The notes beneath the pieces are model-generated. The model did not search any database. It saw nothing but the letters and a program-made list of their open reading frames with translations, and was not told the DNA's origin. Below, piece after piece: positions 55,136-63,757 of a stretch of DNA of 64,000 bases. This DNA comes from Trinickia terrae (GTDB lineage: Bacteria; Pseudomonadota; Gammaproteobacteria; Burkholderiales; Burkholderiaceae), in NCBI RefSeq assembly GCF_005144415.1, contig NZ_SWJE01000005.1, positions 472,134-536,133 on the forward strand. Reading direction: 5' to 3'. A program made the translations under genes and the position numbers. How positions within the stretch are numbered: the first letter of the stretch is position 1; the number at the start of each line of letters is the position of its first letter.

Positions 55136-56065
55136 CTACAGCCGGCACTCCCAGGTCTGCGTGACGAGATTGCGGCCGAAGCGCCGCTCGGGCGATTCGG
55201 CCACGCATGCAAAGCCCGCCCTCTCGAAGAGCCGCCGCGCGCCGTTCAGGACGCCGTTGGTCGATAGAGCGAGCCTCGAATAGCCGGCCTGGCGCGCGAA
55301 GTGCAGCGCTTCATCGACGAGCTGGGTGCCGATCCCCAGCCGCCGCGCCTCGGGCTCGACAAAGAGTAGGCGCAACTGTGCGATCGCCTCCGACTGGGCG
55401 GCGACGAATGCGGCGCCGACGATCGCTCGCGCGCGTGACGCAATCCAGCAGATCTCGCGCTGCGGATTGTGCTGCCGCGCGAAGTCGGCGACCTCCTGCG
55501 CCACGAACGCCTCGAATGCCGGGTCCGCACCGTACGCGAGGCCGAACAGCTGCGCCTGCCGGTGCACGATCCATCCGTAGTCGCCCGCGGCGGGCAGGCG
55601 CAGCGTGACGATGCTGCTCACGTGCGAGTCGCCGCCGATCAACTGTTCGATTGCCTGCATCGCTGCGATCAATTGCTCCTGCCTCGCGTCGCTCAAGCGG
55701 TCGAGCACCGCGCAGACCTCTCTCACGGCAGCCGCGTCGAGCGGTTCATAGGCGGCGTGGCCGTTCTCCGTCAGCGTAAGCAGCGACTGGCGGGCGTCGG
55801 CGTCGGACTGGCGGCGCGTGATCAGCCCGTGGCGCTCGAAGCTCGTCAGCAGGCGGCTCAGGTAGCCGCTGTCGAGCCCGAGGTTGCGCGCGACTTCAGA
55901 TGCCGTCGACGCCGTCCCGCGCGTCAGCTCGCGCAGCACCCGCACTTCGGTCAACGAGAATGGGGTGTTCTGCAGGCTTTCGTGCAGCACCCCGATGTGC
56001 TTCGTATAGAAGCGGTTGAAATGGCGGACGGCCTCCGCGCGTTTGAGCAGGGTCGAGTCTGTCAA
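55136..56065 (-). CDS. MarR-family regulator fused to a GNAT acetyltransferase
   Basis: 309 residues from a TTG at 56065, which has GGGGAG seven bases upstream; a GTG at 56074 overlaps that site and is less likely. A MarR winged helix (about 5-140, with ASEVARNLGLDSGYLSRLL and the wing RRQSDADARQSLLTLTENG) is joined to a GNAT acetyltransferase domain (about 150-305, with LRLLFVEPEARRLGIGTQL as the acetyl-CoA loop and GVLNGARRLFERAGF). Such two-domain proteins are known, but their targets are not. It is transcribed towards metQ. Confidence 0.9.
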   Translation of the reverse strand: MTDSTLLKRAEAVRHFNRFYTKHIGVLHESLQNTPFSLTEVRVLRELTRGTASTASEVARNLGLDSGYLSRLLTSFERHGLITRRQSDADARQSLLTLTENGHAAYEPLDAAAVREVCAVLDRLSDARQEQLIAAMQAIEQLIGGDSHVSSIVTLRLPAAGDYGWIVHRQAQLFGLAYGADPAFEAFVAQEVADFARQHNPQREICWIASRARAIVGAAFVAAQSEAIAQLRLLFVEPEARRLGIGTQLVDEALHFARQAGYSRLALSTNGVLNGARRLFERAGFACVAESPERRFGRNLVTQTWECRL

Positions 56066-56596
56066 AGAGCGCACTCCCCGAGGATCTCTCAGAATATTAA
56101 TGAACTAAGTAGCTCTATTAGATCGGAGATCGACCCTCAATGACAAATGGGTCATGTTTCGAATGCGTACGGAAGTGGTGCTAAACAGGTATCGAATATT
56201 GGGATATTTCCCGGCAAGCGTGCATACCACTGGAGCTCATTCCGCATCGAAACCGGGGGCGGATACGGGTAAATCCCGATCCGGAAAAACCCTTTGAATC
56301 AAGCCGGTAGGTGCGTTGTGAGGCGCGCCGGCAAAGGCTTCGCGGCAGTTTGTCCGGAGCCTGGGCTGGTAAATTGACTGGTACTATTATGGTTATATAA
56401 TGGGCTCCGACGCGGTAGTCCAAGCAAGCCCATCCAATCCACTGGATTCACGAATATTTCGTCTCCGCTCGCCTAACCTGATGGATGGCATGCGCGATAT
56501 TTGCGACGCGTTGCCTTCCCCCGGCTTCCGGCGAACTGCGCGCCATGCCGAACGCTTGCTGGCTCTAACCCGCACTACGCCTCATCAGAGAATGTC
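56066..56596 (+). other. Intergenic region with the nag operon promoter
   Basis: No gene is supported between the MarR-GNAT gene and nagA. The promoter at 56374-56401 is the only clear signal. The roughly 190-base leader holds a 67-codon frame (56400-56603) that overlaps nagA in another frame and resembles nothing. Confidence 0.4.
56374..56401 (+). promoter_or_regulatory. Sigma-70 promoter of the nag operon with GGTA repeats
   Basis: TTGACT (56374-56379), 16-base spacer, TATAAT (56396-56401). CTGGTA at 56366-56371 and 56378-56383 and GGTT at 56391 are spaced about 11-12 bases, one helical turn, and could be an operator. No regulator gene is next to the operon. Confidence 0.7.
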
Positions 56597-57700
56597 ATGC
56601 TGACTGGAAACATACTGACCCCCGACGGCTGGATCCACGGCACGCTCGAATTCGAAAGCGGGCGTATCAAGGCGCTCGACGGCGCGCGTGTCGATCCGTC
56701 GACCAACGATGCGCCGTACATCCTGCCTGGCTTTATCGACCTGCACGTCCACGGCGGCGGCGGCTCCGACGTGATGGAAGGCGGCGATGCGATCGAAACG
56801 ATCGCCCGCACCCATGCGCGCTACGGCACGACGAGCCTGCTCGCGACCACCATGACCGCGCCGCGCGACGAGCTGATGAGCGTCGTCGCCGCGCTCGGCG
56901 AAGTCACGCGGCAGCGTACGCAGGGCGGCGCGCGCGTGCTCGGCGTCCATCTCGAGGGGCCGTACATCAATCCCGGCAAGCTCGGCGCTCAGCCGGACGC
57001 GGCGGTGTCGGCCGTGCTCGACGAAGTGCTGAAGTACCTGTCGATCGCGCCGATCCGCGTGGTCACGCTCGCGCCCGAGATCGCCGGGCACCTCGACATC
57101 ATCTCGGAGATGGCCGCGCGCGGCGTGCGCGTGCAGCTCGGCCACTCGCTCGCGACCTACGACGACGCGGTCGCTGCCATGAAGCGCGGCGCCTGCGGCT
57201 TCACGCACTTGTTCAACGCGATGTCGCCGATGCATCACCGCAATCCGGGCCTCGTCGGCGCGGCCCTCGCGCATGCCGAGTTCGCCGAGATCATCCCCGA
57301 TCTGCTGCACGTCCATCCGGGTGCGATCCGCGCCGCGCTGCGCGCGATCCCGCGCCTTTATGTCGTCACCGACAGCACTTCGGCCACCGGCATGCCCGAC
57401 GGCGAATACCGTCTCGGCAGCCAGCATGTGACGAAGTGCCTCGGCGGCGTGCGCCTCGCCGACGGCACGCTTGCCGGCAGCACGCTGACGATGGATCAGG
57501 CGCTGCGCAATCTCGTGTCGCTCGGCCTGCCGATCGCCGACGTATCGAACCGCATGTCGCGCCACGCCGCCGACTATCTCGGCATCGAGGACCGCGGCCG
57601 CATCGCACGCGGCGCGTGGGCGGACCTCGTCGTGTTCGATCGCGAGCTCGCGCTGACCGCAACCTATGTCGAAGGAGAATCGATTGTCGAATATGCTTAA
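56597..57700 (+). CDS. nagA: N-acetylglucosamine-6-phosphate deacetylase
   Basis: 367 residues from ATG 56597. Amidohydrolase fold: metal-site DLHVHGGGG, VHLEGPYINPGKLGAQ, GHSLATYDDA, GFTHLFNAMSPMHH and the catalytic Asp in VTDSTSATGMPDG. It converts GlcNAc-6-P, made by the PTS encoded downstream, to GlcN-6-P. The gene overlaps the next one by 17 bases. Confidence 0.95.
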   Translation: MLTGNILTPDGWIHGTLEFESGRIKALDGARVDPSTNDAPYILPGFIDLHVHGGGGSDVMEGGDAIETIARTHARYGTTSLLATTMTAPRDELMSVVAALGEVTRQRTQGGARVLGVHLEGPYINPGKLGAQPDAAVSAVLDEVLKYLSIAPIRVVTLAPEIAGHLDIISEMAARGVRVQLGHSLATYDDAVAAMKRGACGFTHLFNAMSPMHHRNPGLVGAALAHAEFAEIIPDLLHVHPGAIRAALRAIPRLYVVTDSTSATGMPDGEYRLGSQHVTKCLGGVRLADGTLAGSTLTMDQALRNLVSLGLPIADVSNRMSRHAADYLGIEDRGRIARGAWADLVVFDRELALTATYVEGESIVEYA

Positions 57701-58700
57701 CGAGGCGTTGGCCTGTCCCGAGGCGGTCGCCGCGCAGTTAGCCGACACCTCGCGCGTCGAGGCGCTCGCGCAGACGCTTGCCGCCGAGCCGCGCCACGTT
57801 GCGCTGACGGTCGCGCGCGGCAGCTCGGACCACGCCGCGAGCTATTTCGCGAGCCTCGTGATGAGCCGCATCGGCGTGCCGGTGGCGTCGCTGCCGATGT
57901 CGGTCGCGACGCTCCAGCAAGCGCCGCTGCGCGTGCAAGGCCAGTTGGCGCTCGCGTTTTCGCAGTCGGGCAAGAGCCCGGACCTCGTCGGGACGATGAC
58001 CGCGCTGCGTCAGGCGGGCGCGCTGACTGTCGCCGCGGTGAACGCTCCGGTCTCGCCGCTCGCGGACGCCTGCGAATGGCATCTGCCTCTGTTAGCCGGT
58101 CCCGAGCTCTCCGTCGCCGCGACGAAAAGCTATGTCGCGATGCTGTCGCTGTCCGCGCAGCTCGTCGCGTTCTGGCAGCGCGATCCGGAGTTGCTCGATG
58201 CGTTGCGCTCGCTGCCCGATACCCTGCGCCACGCGGGCGCGCTCGACTGGTCGACCGCTGTCGGCGAACTGCGCGATATCGAGCGGATGATCGTGATCGG
58301 CCGCGGGCTCGGTCTTGCGATCGCGCAAGAGGCCGCGCTGAAGCTCAAGGAGACCTCCGGCATCCAGGCCGAGGCGTTTTCGAGCGCCGAGGTGCGCCAC
58401 GGTCCGATGGAGCTGATCGACCGCGACTACCCGCTCTTCGTGTTTGCGCCGCGCGGTCCGGAGCAGGCGGGACTCGTCCAGCTCGCGCGCGACATGCGCG
58501 CACGCGGCGCGCGCGTGCTGCTCGCCGCGCCCTCCGATGTGCCCGAGGCGACCTTGCCGCTCGTGTCCGCGAACCACGCGGCGCTCGATCCGGTCGCCGC
58601 GATTCTGTCGTTCTACGTGATGGCCGCCGGCCTTGCCGCCGCTCGCGGGCGCAATCCCGATGCGCCGCGCCATCTGAACAAAGTCACCGAAACCCACTGA
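57684..58700 (+). CDS. SIS-domain glucosamine-6-phosphate deaminase (NagB-II type)
   Basis: 338 residues from TTG 57684, six bases after AAGGAG; ATG 57693 is an alternative, and ATG 57666 precedes the ribosome site. Two SIS domains (about 30-160 and 190-325) resemble the isomerase half of GlmS without its glutaminase half: ARGSSDHAASYFASL, SQSGKSPD, GRGLGLAIAQEAALKLKE. The family deaminates GlcN-6-P to fructose-6-P. Context with nagA and PTS genes supports catabolic NagB-II rather than biosynthetic GlmS. Confidence 0.93.
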   Translation: MSNMLNEALACPEAVAAQLADTSRVEALAQTLAAEPRHVALTVARGSSDHAASYFASLVMSRIGVPVASLPMSVATLQQAPLRVQGQLALAFSQSGKSPDLVGTMTALRQAGALTVAAVNAPVSPLADACEWHLPLLAGPELSVAATKSYVAMLSLSAQLVAFWQRDPELLDALRSLPDTLRHAGALDWSTAVGELRDIERMIVIGRGLGLAIAQEAALKLKETSGIQAEAFSSAEVRHGPMELIDRDYPLFVFAPRGPEQAGLVQLARDMRARGARVLLAAPSDVPEATLPLVSANHAALDPVAAILSFYVMAAGLAAARGRNPDAPRHLNKVTETH

Positions 58701-58740
58701 AGCGAGAAGCCGGATGGAACGTGTCGAGGAGTCCCGTTTG

Positions 58741-61299
58741 ATGAGCCATTCCCAAGACCAGATCGTCTTGCTGGCGCCGCTGACCGGTCCGGTCGTGCCG
58801 CTTGCGGACGTGCCGGACCCGGTGTTCTCGGGCGGCATGTTCGGCGACGGGATCGGGATCGATCCGCTCGAAGGCAAGCTCGTCGCGCCCTGCGACGGTG
58901 TGGTCATGCATCTCGCCCGCACCGGCCACGCGGCGACCATCGCGACGCGCGAGGGTGCCGAGGTGCTGCTGCACATCGGCATCGATACGGTCGAGCTGAA
59001 CGGCAAGGGCTTCTCGCCGATGGTCGAGCAAGGCGCGCAGGTGCGCGCCGGCGACGTGCTGATCGAGTTCGACCAGGACCTCATCGCGCAATCGGCGCAT
59101 AGCCTCGTGTCGGTGGTGGCAATCGCGAATTCGGACAAGTTCGATGTCGTCGAGCGCGCGGGCAGCGGGCTCGCGAAGGCGGGCGAGACCCGGCTGCTCG
59201 TGCTGCGCGCGAAGGCCGGAGTCGAGACGCATGCCATCGACGCCGCCTCGATCGTCCAAGACGAAGCGCGCCGTCAGATCACGCTCTCGCAGGCTGGCGG
59301 CCTGCATGCACGGCCGGCGGCGCGGGCGCGCGAAGCGGCACGCGGGCTCGATGCACGCGTCGAGGTGCGCTATGACGGCAAGCGCGCGCTGATCGAGAGC
59401 GTCGTCGGCTTGCTCGGCCTCGGCGCCGGAGAGGGCGCGACGGTCGAGATCCTCGCCGTCGGTCCGCAAGCCGTGCAGGCGCTCGATGCGGTCGCGCGCG
59501 AGCTGCTGCGCGAGGTGCATGGCGAACTCGAAGAGAAGCCGGCGCGCGCGGGTTCGCCTGCGCCGGTCCAGGCCGTGCGCCAGACGGGCGCGCCTCTGGA
59601 CCCGAACACGCTGGCGGGCGTATGCGCCGCACCCGGCATCGCGGTCGGCAAGCTCGTGCGCTGGGACGACGCCGAGCTGGCGCCGCCCGAAGCCGCGAGC
59701 GGCACGCCGGCGTCGGAAAGCCGCCTGCTCGACAAGGCGCTCGCCACCGTCGACGCGGAATTGAACACGACAGTGCGCGATGCGTCGCAACGCGGCGCGG
59801 TCGGCGAAGCGGGCATCTTCGCCGTGCACCGCGTGCTGCTCGAAGACCCGACGCTCGTCGACGCCGCGCGCGACCTCATCAGCCTCGGCAAGAGCGCGGG
59901 CTTCGCGTGGCGTGAAGCGATCCGTGCGCAGATCGCGCTTCTCATGAAAGTCGAGGACATGCTGCTCGCCGAGCGTGCGGCCGATCTGCGCGACATCGAA
60001 AAGCGCGTGCTGCGCGCGCTCGGCTACTCGAGCACGACGGTGCGCACGCTGCCCGATGAAACGGTGCTGGCCGCGCAGGAATTCACGCCGTCGGATCTCT
60101 CTTCGCTGGGCCGCACGCGCGTGACGGCGCTCTTGATGGCGGGTGGCGGCGCGACCTCGCATGCGGCGATCATCGCGCGGCAGATCGGGATTCCGGCGCT
60201 GGTCGCGATCGGCGATGCGCTGCATGCGGTGCCCGAAGGCACGCAGGTGGTCGTCGATGCGAGCGCAGGGCGCCTCGAATACGCGCCGACCGAGCTCGAC
60301 ATCGAGCGTGCGCGCCACGAGCGCCAGCGCCTGGCCGGCGTGCGCGAAGCGAACCGCCGCACCTCGCAGGAAGCTGCCGTGACGTGCGATGGCCGCGCGA
60401 TCGAAGTCGCCGCCAACATCGCGACGCTCGACGATGCGAAGACCGCCGTCGAAAACGGCGCTGACGCCGTCGGCCTGCTGCGCACCGAGTTGCTCTTCAT
60501 CCACCGTCAGGCGGCCCCGACCGTCGACGAGCATCGCCAAAGCTATCAGTCGATCGTCGATGCGCTCGCCGGGCGCACGGCGATCATCCGCACGCTCGAC
60601 GTCGGCGCGGACAAGGAAGTCGACTACCTGACGCTGCCGCCCGAGCCGAACCCGGCGCTCGGCCTGCGCGGCATCCGCCTCGCGCAAGTCCGCCCCGATC
60701 TGCTCGACGATCAGCTGCGCGGCCTCATCGCGGTCCAGCCGCATGGCGCCGTGCGCATCCTGCTGCCGATGGTGACCGATTCGGGCGAACTCGTGCGGCT
60801 GAGAAAGCGCATCGGCGAGCTCGCGCGCACCGCCGGCCGAACCGATCCGATCGAGGTGGGCGTGATGATCGAAGTGCCGTCGGCAGCGCTGCTCGCCGAC
60901 CAGCTCGCGCAGCATGCGGACTTCCTCTCGATCGGCACCAACGACCTCACGCAATACACGCTCGCGATGGACCGCTGCCAGCCCGATCTCGCCGCCCAGG
61001 CGGACGGCCTGCACCCGGCGGTCCTGCGCCTTGTCGACGCCGCGGTGAAGGGCGCGGCGAAGCACGGCAAGTGGGTCGGCGTGTGCGGTGCGCTCGCGGG
61101 CGATCCGCTCGCGGTGCCGCTGCTCGTCGGCCTCGGCGTGACCGAATTGTCGGTGGACCCGGTCTCCGTGCCGGGCATCAAGGCGCGTGTGCGCCGTCTC
61201 GATTATCAACTGTGCCGCCAGCGCGCCCAGGATGCCCTGGCGCTCGACTCGGCACAGGCGGTAAGAGCAGCAAGCCGCGAAATCTGGCCGCTCGACTGA
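58741..61299 (+). CDS. Fused PTS protein: glucose-type IIA, HPr and enzyme I (NagF-like)
   Basis: 852 residues from ATG 58741 (GAGGAG nine bases upstream); TTG 58738 and ATG 58714 are alternatives. IIA-Glc domain (about 5-150) with His78 in LLHIGIDTV; HPr domain (about 175-260) with His189 in GGLHARPAA; enzyme I (about 285-845) with His474 in GGGATSHAAIIAR and the cysteine in GVCGALAGDP. It carries phosphate from PEP to the IICB protein encoded downstream, independently of the PtsI at 30486. The three-domain order is that of NagF in Ralstonia and Xanthomonas. Confidence 0.95.
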   Translation: MSHSQDQIVLLAPLTGPVVPLADVPDPVFSGGMFGDGIGIDPLEGKLVAPCDGVVMHLARTGHAATIATREGAEVLLHIGIDTVELNGKGFSPMVEQGAQVRAGDVLIEFDQDLIAQSAHSLVSVVAIANSDKFDVVERAGSGLAKAGETRLLVLRAKAGVETHAIDAASIVQDEARRQITLSQAGGLHARPAARAREAARGLDARVEVRYDGKRALIESVVGLLGLGAGEGATVEILAVGPQAVQALDAVARELLREVHGELEEKPARAGSPAPVQAVRQTGAPLDPNTLAGVCAAPGIAVGKLVRWDDAELAPPEAASGTPASESRLLDKALATVDAELNTTVRDASQRGAVGEAGIFAVHRVLLEDPTLVDAARDLISLGKSAGFAWREAIRAQIALLMKVEDMLLAERAADLRDIEKRVLRALGYSSTTVRTLPDETVLAAQEFTPSDLSSLGRTRVTALLMAGGGATSHAAIIARQIGIPALVAIGDALHAVPEGTQVVVDASAGRLEYAPTELDIERARHERQRLAGVREANRRTSQEAAVTCDGRAIEVAANIATLDDAKTAVENGADAVGLLRTELLFIHRQAAPTVDEHRQSYQSIVDALAGRTAIIRTLDVGADKEVDYLTLPPEPNPALGLRGIRLAQVRPDLLDDQLRGLIAVQPHGAVRILLPMVTDSGELVRLRKRIGELARTAGRTDPIEVGVMIEVPSAALLADQLAQHADFLSIGTNDLTQYTLAMDRCQPDLAAQADGLHPAVLRLVDAAVKGAAKHGKWVGVCGALAGDPLAVPLLVGLGVTELSVDPVSVPGIKARVRRLDYQLCRQRAQDALALDSAQAVRAASREIWPLD

Positions 61300-61334
61300 G
61301 CGTTTCCTGAACCGGGCGCGCATCGCGCCGTGCT

Positions 61335-61360
61335 CCCCAAGGCCGTGAGAAGCCTTGGGG
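61335..61360 (+). repeat. Intercistronic hairpin between the fused PTS gene and nagE
   Basis: CCCCAAGGC (61335-61343) and GCCTTGGGG (61352-61360) form a perfect 9-bp stem with an 8-base loop and no T-run. It may stabilise the upstream part of the nag mRNA. Confidence 0.5.
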
Positions 61361-61474
61361 CAGGGCCGGTGTTTGCCCGCGATCGGGGTTGGTCCGGCCG
61401 GAAATCGCACGATCCAAGTAGAGCAGACGACTCAACGATTCAACGACGAGACCCACATAGGATTGGAGGAATCA

Positions 61475-63256
61475 ATGGACGCGAATCCATTTTTGAAAGT
61501 GCAGCGCCTAGGGCGCGCGCTGATGCTGCCGATTGCGGTGCTGCCGGTCGCAGGCATTCTGCTGCGGCTCGGCCAGTCTGACGTTTTGAACATCAAGATG
61601 ATCGCGGATGCGGGTGGCGCGATCTTCGACAATCTGCCATTGCTGTTCGCAATCGGCGTGGCGGTGGGTTTCGCGAAGGACAACAACGGCGTGGCGGCGC
61701 TGGCGGGGGCGATCGGCTACCTCGTCGAAATCGCGGTGATGAAGGACATCAACGACAAGCTCAACATGGGCGTGCTGTCGGGGATCATCGCGGGCGTCGT
61801 CGCGGGGATGCTCTACAACAAGTACAAAGACATCAAATTGCCCGACTATCTCGCCTTTTTCGGCGGGAAACGCTTCGTGCCGATCGTCACGGGGCTCGTC
61901 TGCGTCGTGCTCGGCATCGTGTTCGGCTACGTCTGGCAGCCCGTGCAGGCAGCGATCGACTCGGCCGGCCACTGGCTCACCACGGCGGGCGCGATCGGCG
62001 TGTTCGTGTTCGGCGTGCTGAACCGGCTGTTGCTCGTCACGGGGCTGCACCACATCCTCAACTCGCTCGCGTGGTTCGTGTTCGGCACGTTCACGCCGGC
62101 GGGCGGCGGCGCGGCGGTGACGGGCGACCTGCATCGCTTCTTCGCGGGCGACCCGGCCGCGGGCGGCTTCATGACGGGCTTCTTCCCGATCATGATGTTC
62201 GGCCTGCCGGCGGCCTGTCTCGCGATGCTGCATGAAGCGCCGAAGGAGCGCCGTGCGATGGTTGGCGGCCTGTTGTTCTCGATGGCGCTGACGTCGTTCC
62301 TGACCGGCGTGACCGAGCCGATCGAATTCAGCTTCATGTTCCTCGCGCCGGTGCTCTACGCGATTCACGCGGTGCTGACGGGGCTGTCGCTCGCGATCTG
62401 CTGGGTGCTCGGCGTTCACCTCGGCTTCACGTTCTCGGCCGGCGCGATCGACTATGTGCTGAACTACGGCCTGTCGACCAAGGGCTGGCTCGCGATTCCG
62501 ATCGGGTTGGCCTATGCGGTCGCCTACTACGGCCTGTTCCGCTTCTTCATTCGCAAGTTCAACATGGCGACGCCGGGCCGCGAGCCGGCCGCGGCCGAAG
62601 CGCAGGCCGAGTCGTTCGCGTCGGGCGGCTTTGTCGCGCCGTCCGCCAGCGCGGCCGTGCCGCGCGCCCAGCGCTATATCGCGGCGCTCGGCGGCGCCGC
62701 GAACCTGACGCTCGTCGATGCCTGCACGACGCGTCTGCGCCTGACGGTGGCGGATTCGGCCAAGGTGTCGGAGGCCGATCTGAAGACGATCGGCGCGCGC
62801 GGCGTGCTCAAGCGTGGTGCGGGCGCGGTGCAGGTGATCATCGGACCGGAAGCGGACATCATCGCCGACGAGATTCGCACGGCGCTCGCAAGCGGCGACG
62901 CGGGAGCGGCTGCGACCTCCGCGGGTGGCGCCAAGGCGGCGGCGACCGCTGCAGCGGTAGCGCCTGTGGCAGCGTCAGAAGCGGGCCCGCTCGATCCGGA
63001 GCCGGCGCGCTGGCTCGCCGTGTTCGGCGGCGGCACCAACGTCGTATCGCTCGACGCCGTGGCGGCGACTCGTCTGCGAGTCGTGGTGCGCGATCCGTCG
63101 GCGGTGGATCGTCCGCGCCTCGCGTCGCTCGACGTCGCTTGGGTGTCGGCGGAGACGTTCCACATCGTCTGCGGCCAGGCGGCCAAGCGCTATGAGGAGC
63201 AACTGTCGGCGCGCTTGCCGTCGGCGGGCGGCGGCGCAGCGCCTCAGCCGGCATGA
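61475..63256 (+). CDS. nagE: GlcNAc-specific PTS IICB transporter with a second, cysteine-less IIB domain
   Basis: 593 residues from ATG 61475 (GGAGGA upstream). The membrane IIC domain (about 1-375) has VQRLGRALMLPIAVLP, TGLHHILNS and GVTEPIEFSFMFLAP. The first IIB domain (about 395-475) has the phosphocysteine Cys417 in DACTTRLRL. An Ala-rich linker leads to a second IIB-like domain (about 507-580), in which the same place reads DAVAATRLRV, with valine 529 instead of cysteine. The transporter should phosphorylate GlcNAc on uptake. The IIA function is in the fused protein upstream. Confidence 0.94.
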   Translation: MDANPFLKVQRLGRALMLPIAVLPVAGILLRLGQSDVLNIKMIADAGGAIFDNLPLLFAIGVAVGFAKDNNGVAALAGAIGYLVEIAVMKDINDKLNMGVLSGIIAGVVAGMLYNKYKDIKLPDYLAFFGGKRFVPIVTGLVCVVLGIVFGYVWQPVQAAIDSAGHWLTTAGAIGVFVFGVLNRLLLVTGLHHILNSLAWFVFGTFTPAGGGAAVTGDLHRFFAGDPAAGGFMTGFFPIMMFGLPAACLAMLHEAPKERRAMVGGLLFSMALTSFLTGVTEPIEFSFMFLAPVLYAIHAVLTGLSLAICWVLGVHLGFTFSAGAIDYVLNYGLSTKGWLAIPIGLAYAVAYYGLFRFFIRKFNMATPGREPAAAEAQAESFASGGFVAPSASAAVPRAQRYIAALGGAANLTLVDACTTRLRLTVADSAKVSEADLKTIGARGVLKRGAGAVQVIIGPEADIIADEIRTALASGDAGAAATSAGGAKAAATAAAVAPVAASEAGPLDPEPARWLAVFGGGTNVVSLDAVAATRLRVVVRDPSAVDRPRLASLDVAWVSAETFHIVCGQAAKRYEEQLSARLPSAGGGAAPQPA

Positions 63257-63483
63257 TGTGATCCGCCCCAGGCGCCAAGAGGCGGCGGGGCGGTGAAAAG
63301 AGGCGTTCTGCGTGGCGGCTGCCGGGCGGAACGCCTTGATATCGATGATTATCCGGCGCAGCGCGATTAACGAAATCGCCGCATTATGGGATTTATCGAA
63401 TCGCAATGAATTTCGATCGCTGAATTAATTTGCCTGATTGTTTCAGGCTCGCCGTCAAAAATTTTGATAAGTAAGTAAAGAGG

Positions 63484-63509
63484 CCCTCGCATTTAACGAG
63501 GGTCTTTTT
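63484..63509. terminator. Terminator between nagE and cydX
   Basis: CCCTCG (63484-63489) and CGAGGG (63497-63502) form a 6-bp stem with loop CATTTAA, followed by TCTTTTT. It follows nagE by about 230 bases and could act for both convergent units. Confidence 0.8.
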
Positions 63510-63542
63510 ATTGGTAAGACCATTTCAACGCCTTGCCATCGT

Positions 63543-63659
63543 TCATTTCGTTTTGCGCTTGGCCGTGTCGGATTCGTACTCCGACTCGAGCCACATCACG
63601 TTGATGACGCCGAACGCGAGCGCGACGCCGATGCCGAGAATCCAGCTGAAGTACCACAT
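63543..63659 (-). CDS. cydX: Cytochrome bd oxidase small subunit CydX
   Basis: 38 residues on the minus strand: MWYFSWILGIGVALAFGV, then INVMWLESEYE and a basic tail. The opening MWYFSWILG and the WLE after the single membrane helix are hallmarks of CydX/YbgT, needed for stability and activity of the bd quinol oxidase. It follows cydB by 98 bases and lies too close to length cut-offs for routine gene finders. Confidence 0.93.
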   Translation of the reverse strand: MWYFSWILGIGVALAFGVINVMWLESEYESDTAKRKTK

Positions 63660-63675
63660 GGTCGACTCCTGTGTC

Positions 63676-63709
63676 GGCCAGAGTTAGCGCTTTAGCGCTT
63701 ACTCTGGCC
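63676..63709 (-). repeat. Two-step hairpin repeat, family 2 copy B
   Basis: GGCCAGAGT (63676-63684) pairs with ACTCTGGCC (63701-63709), 9 bp perfect, around TAGCGCTTTAGCGCTT with an inner AGCGC/GCGCT stem. It shares the core with copy A at 26546-26579 and has compensatory changes in the outer stem. It lies between cydB and cydX in their transcript. Confidence 0.7.
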
Positions 63710-63757
63710 CCATCTGATCCTGGCGCGCGCGCAGCAACCGGGCTGCGCGCCGCCGCT

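Noticed and set aside
56400-56603. A 67-codon frame in the nagA leader
   Set aside because: Its ATG overlaps the -10 box, it runs into nagA in another frame and resembles no protein.
58684-61410. A 908-codon open frame on the minus strand opposite the fused PTS gene
   Set aside because: It is Arg/Asp/Ala-rich, matches no family and mirrors the codon bias of the real gene on the other strand.
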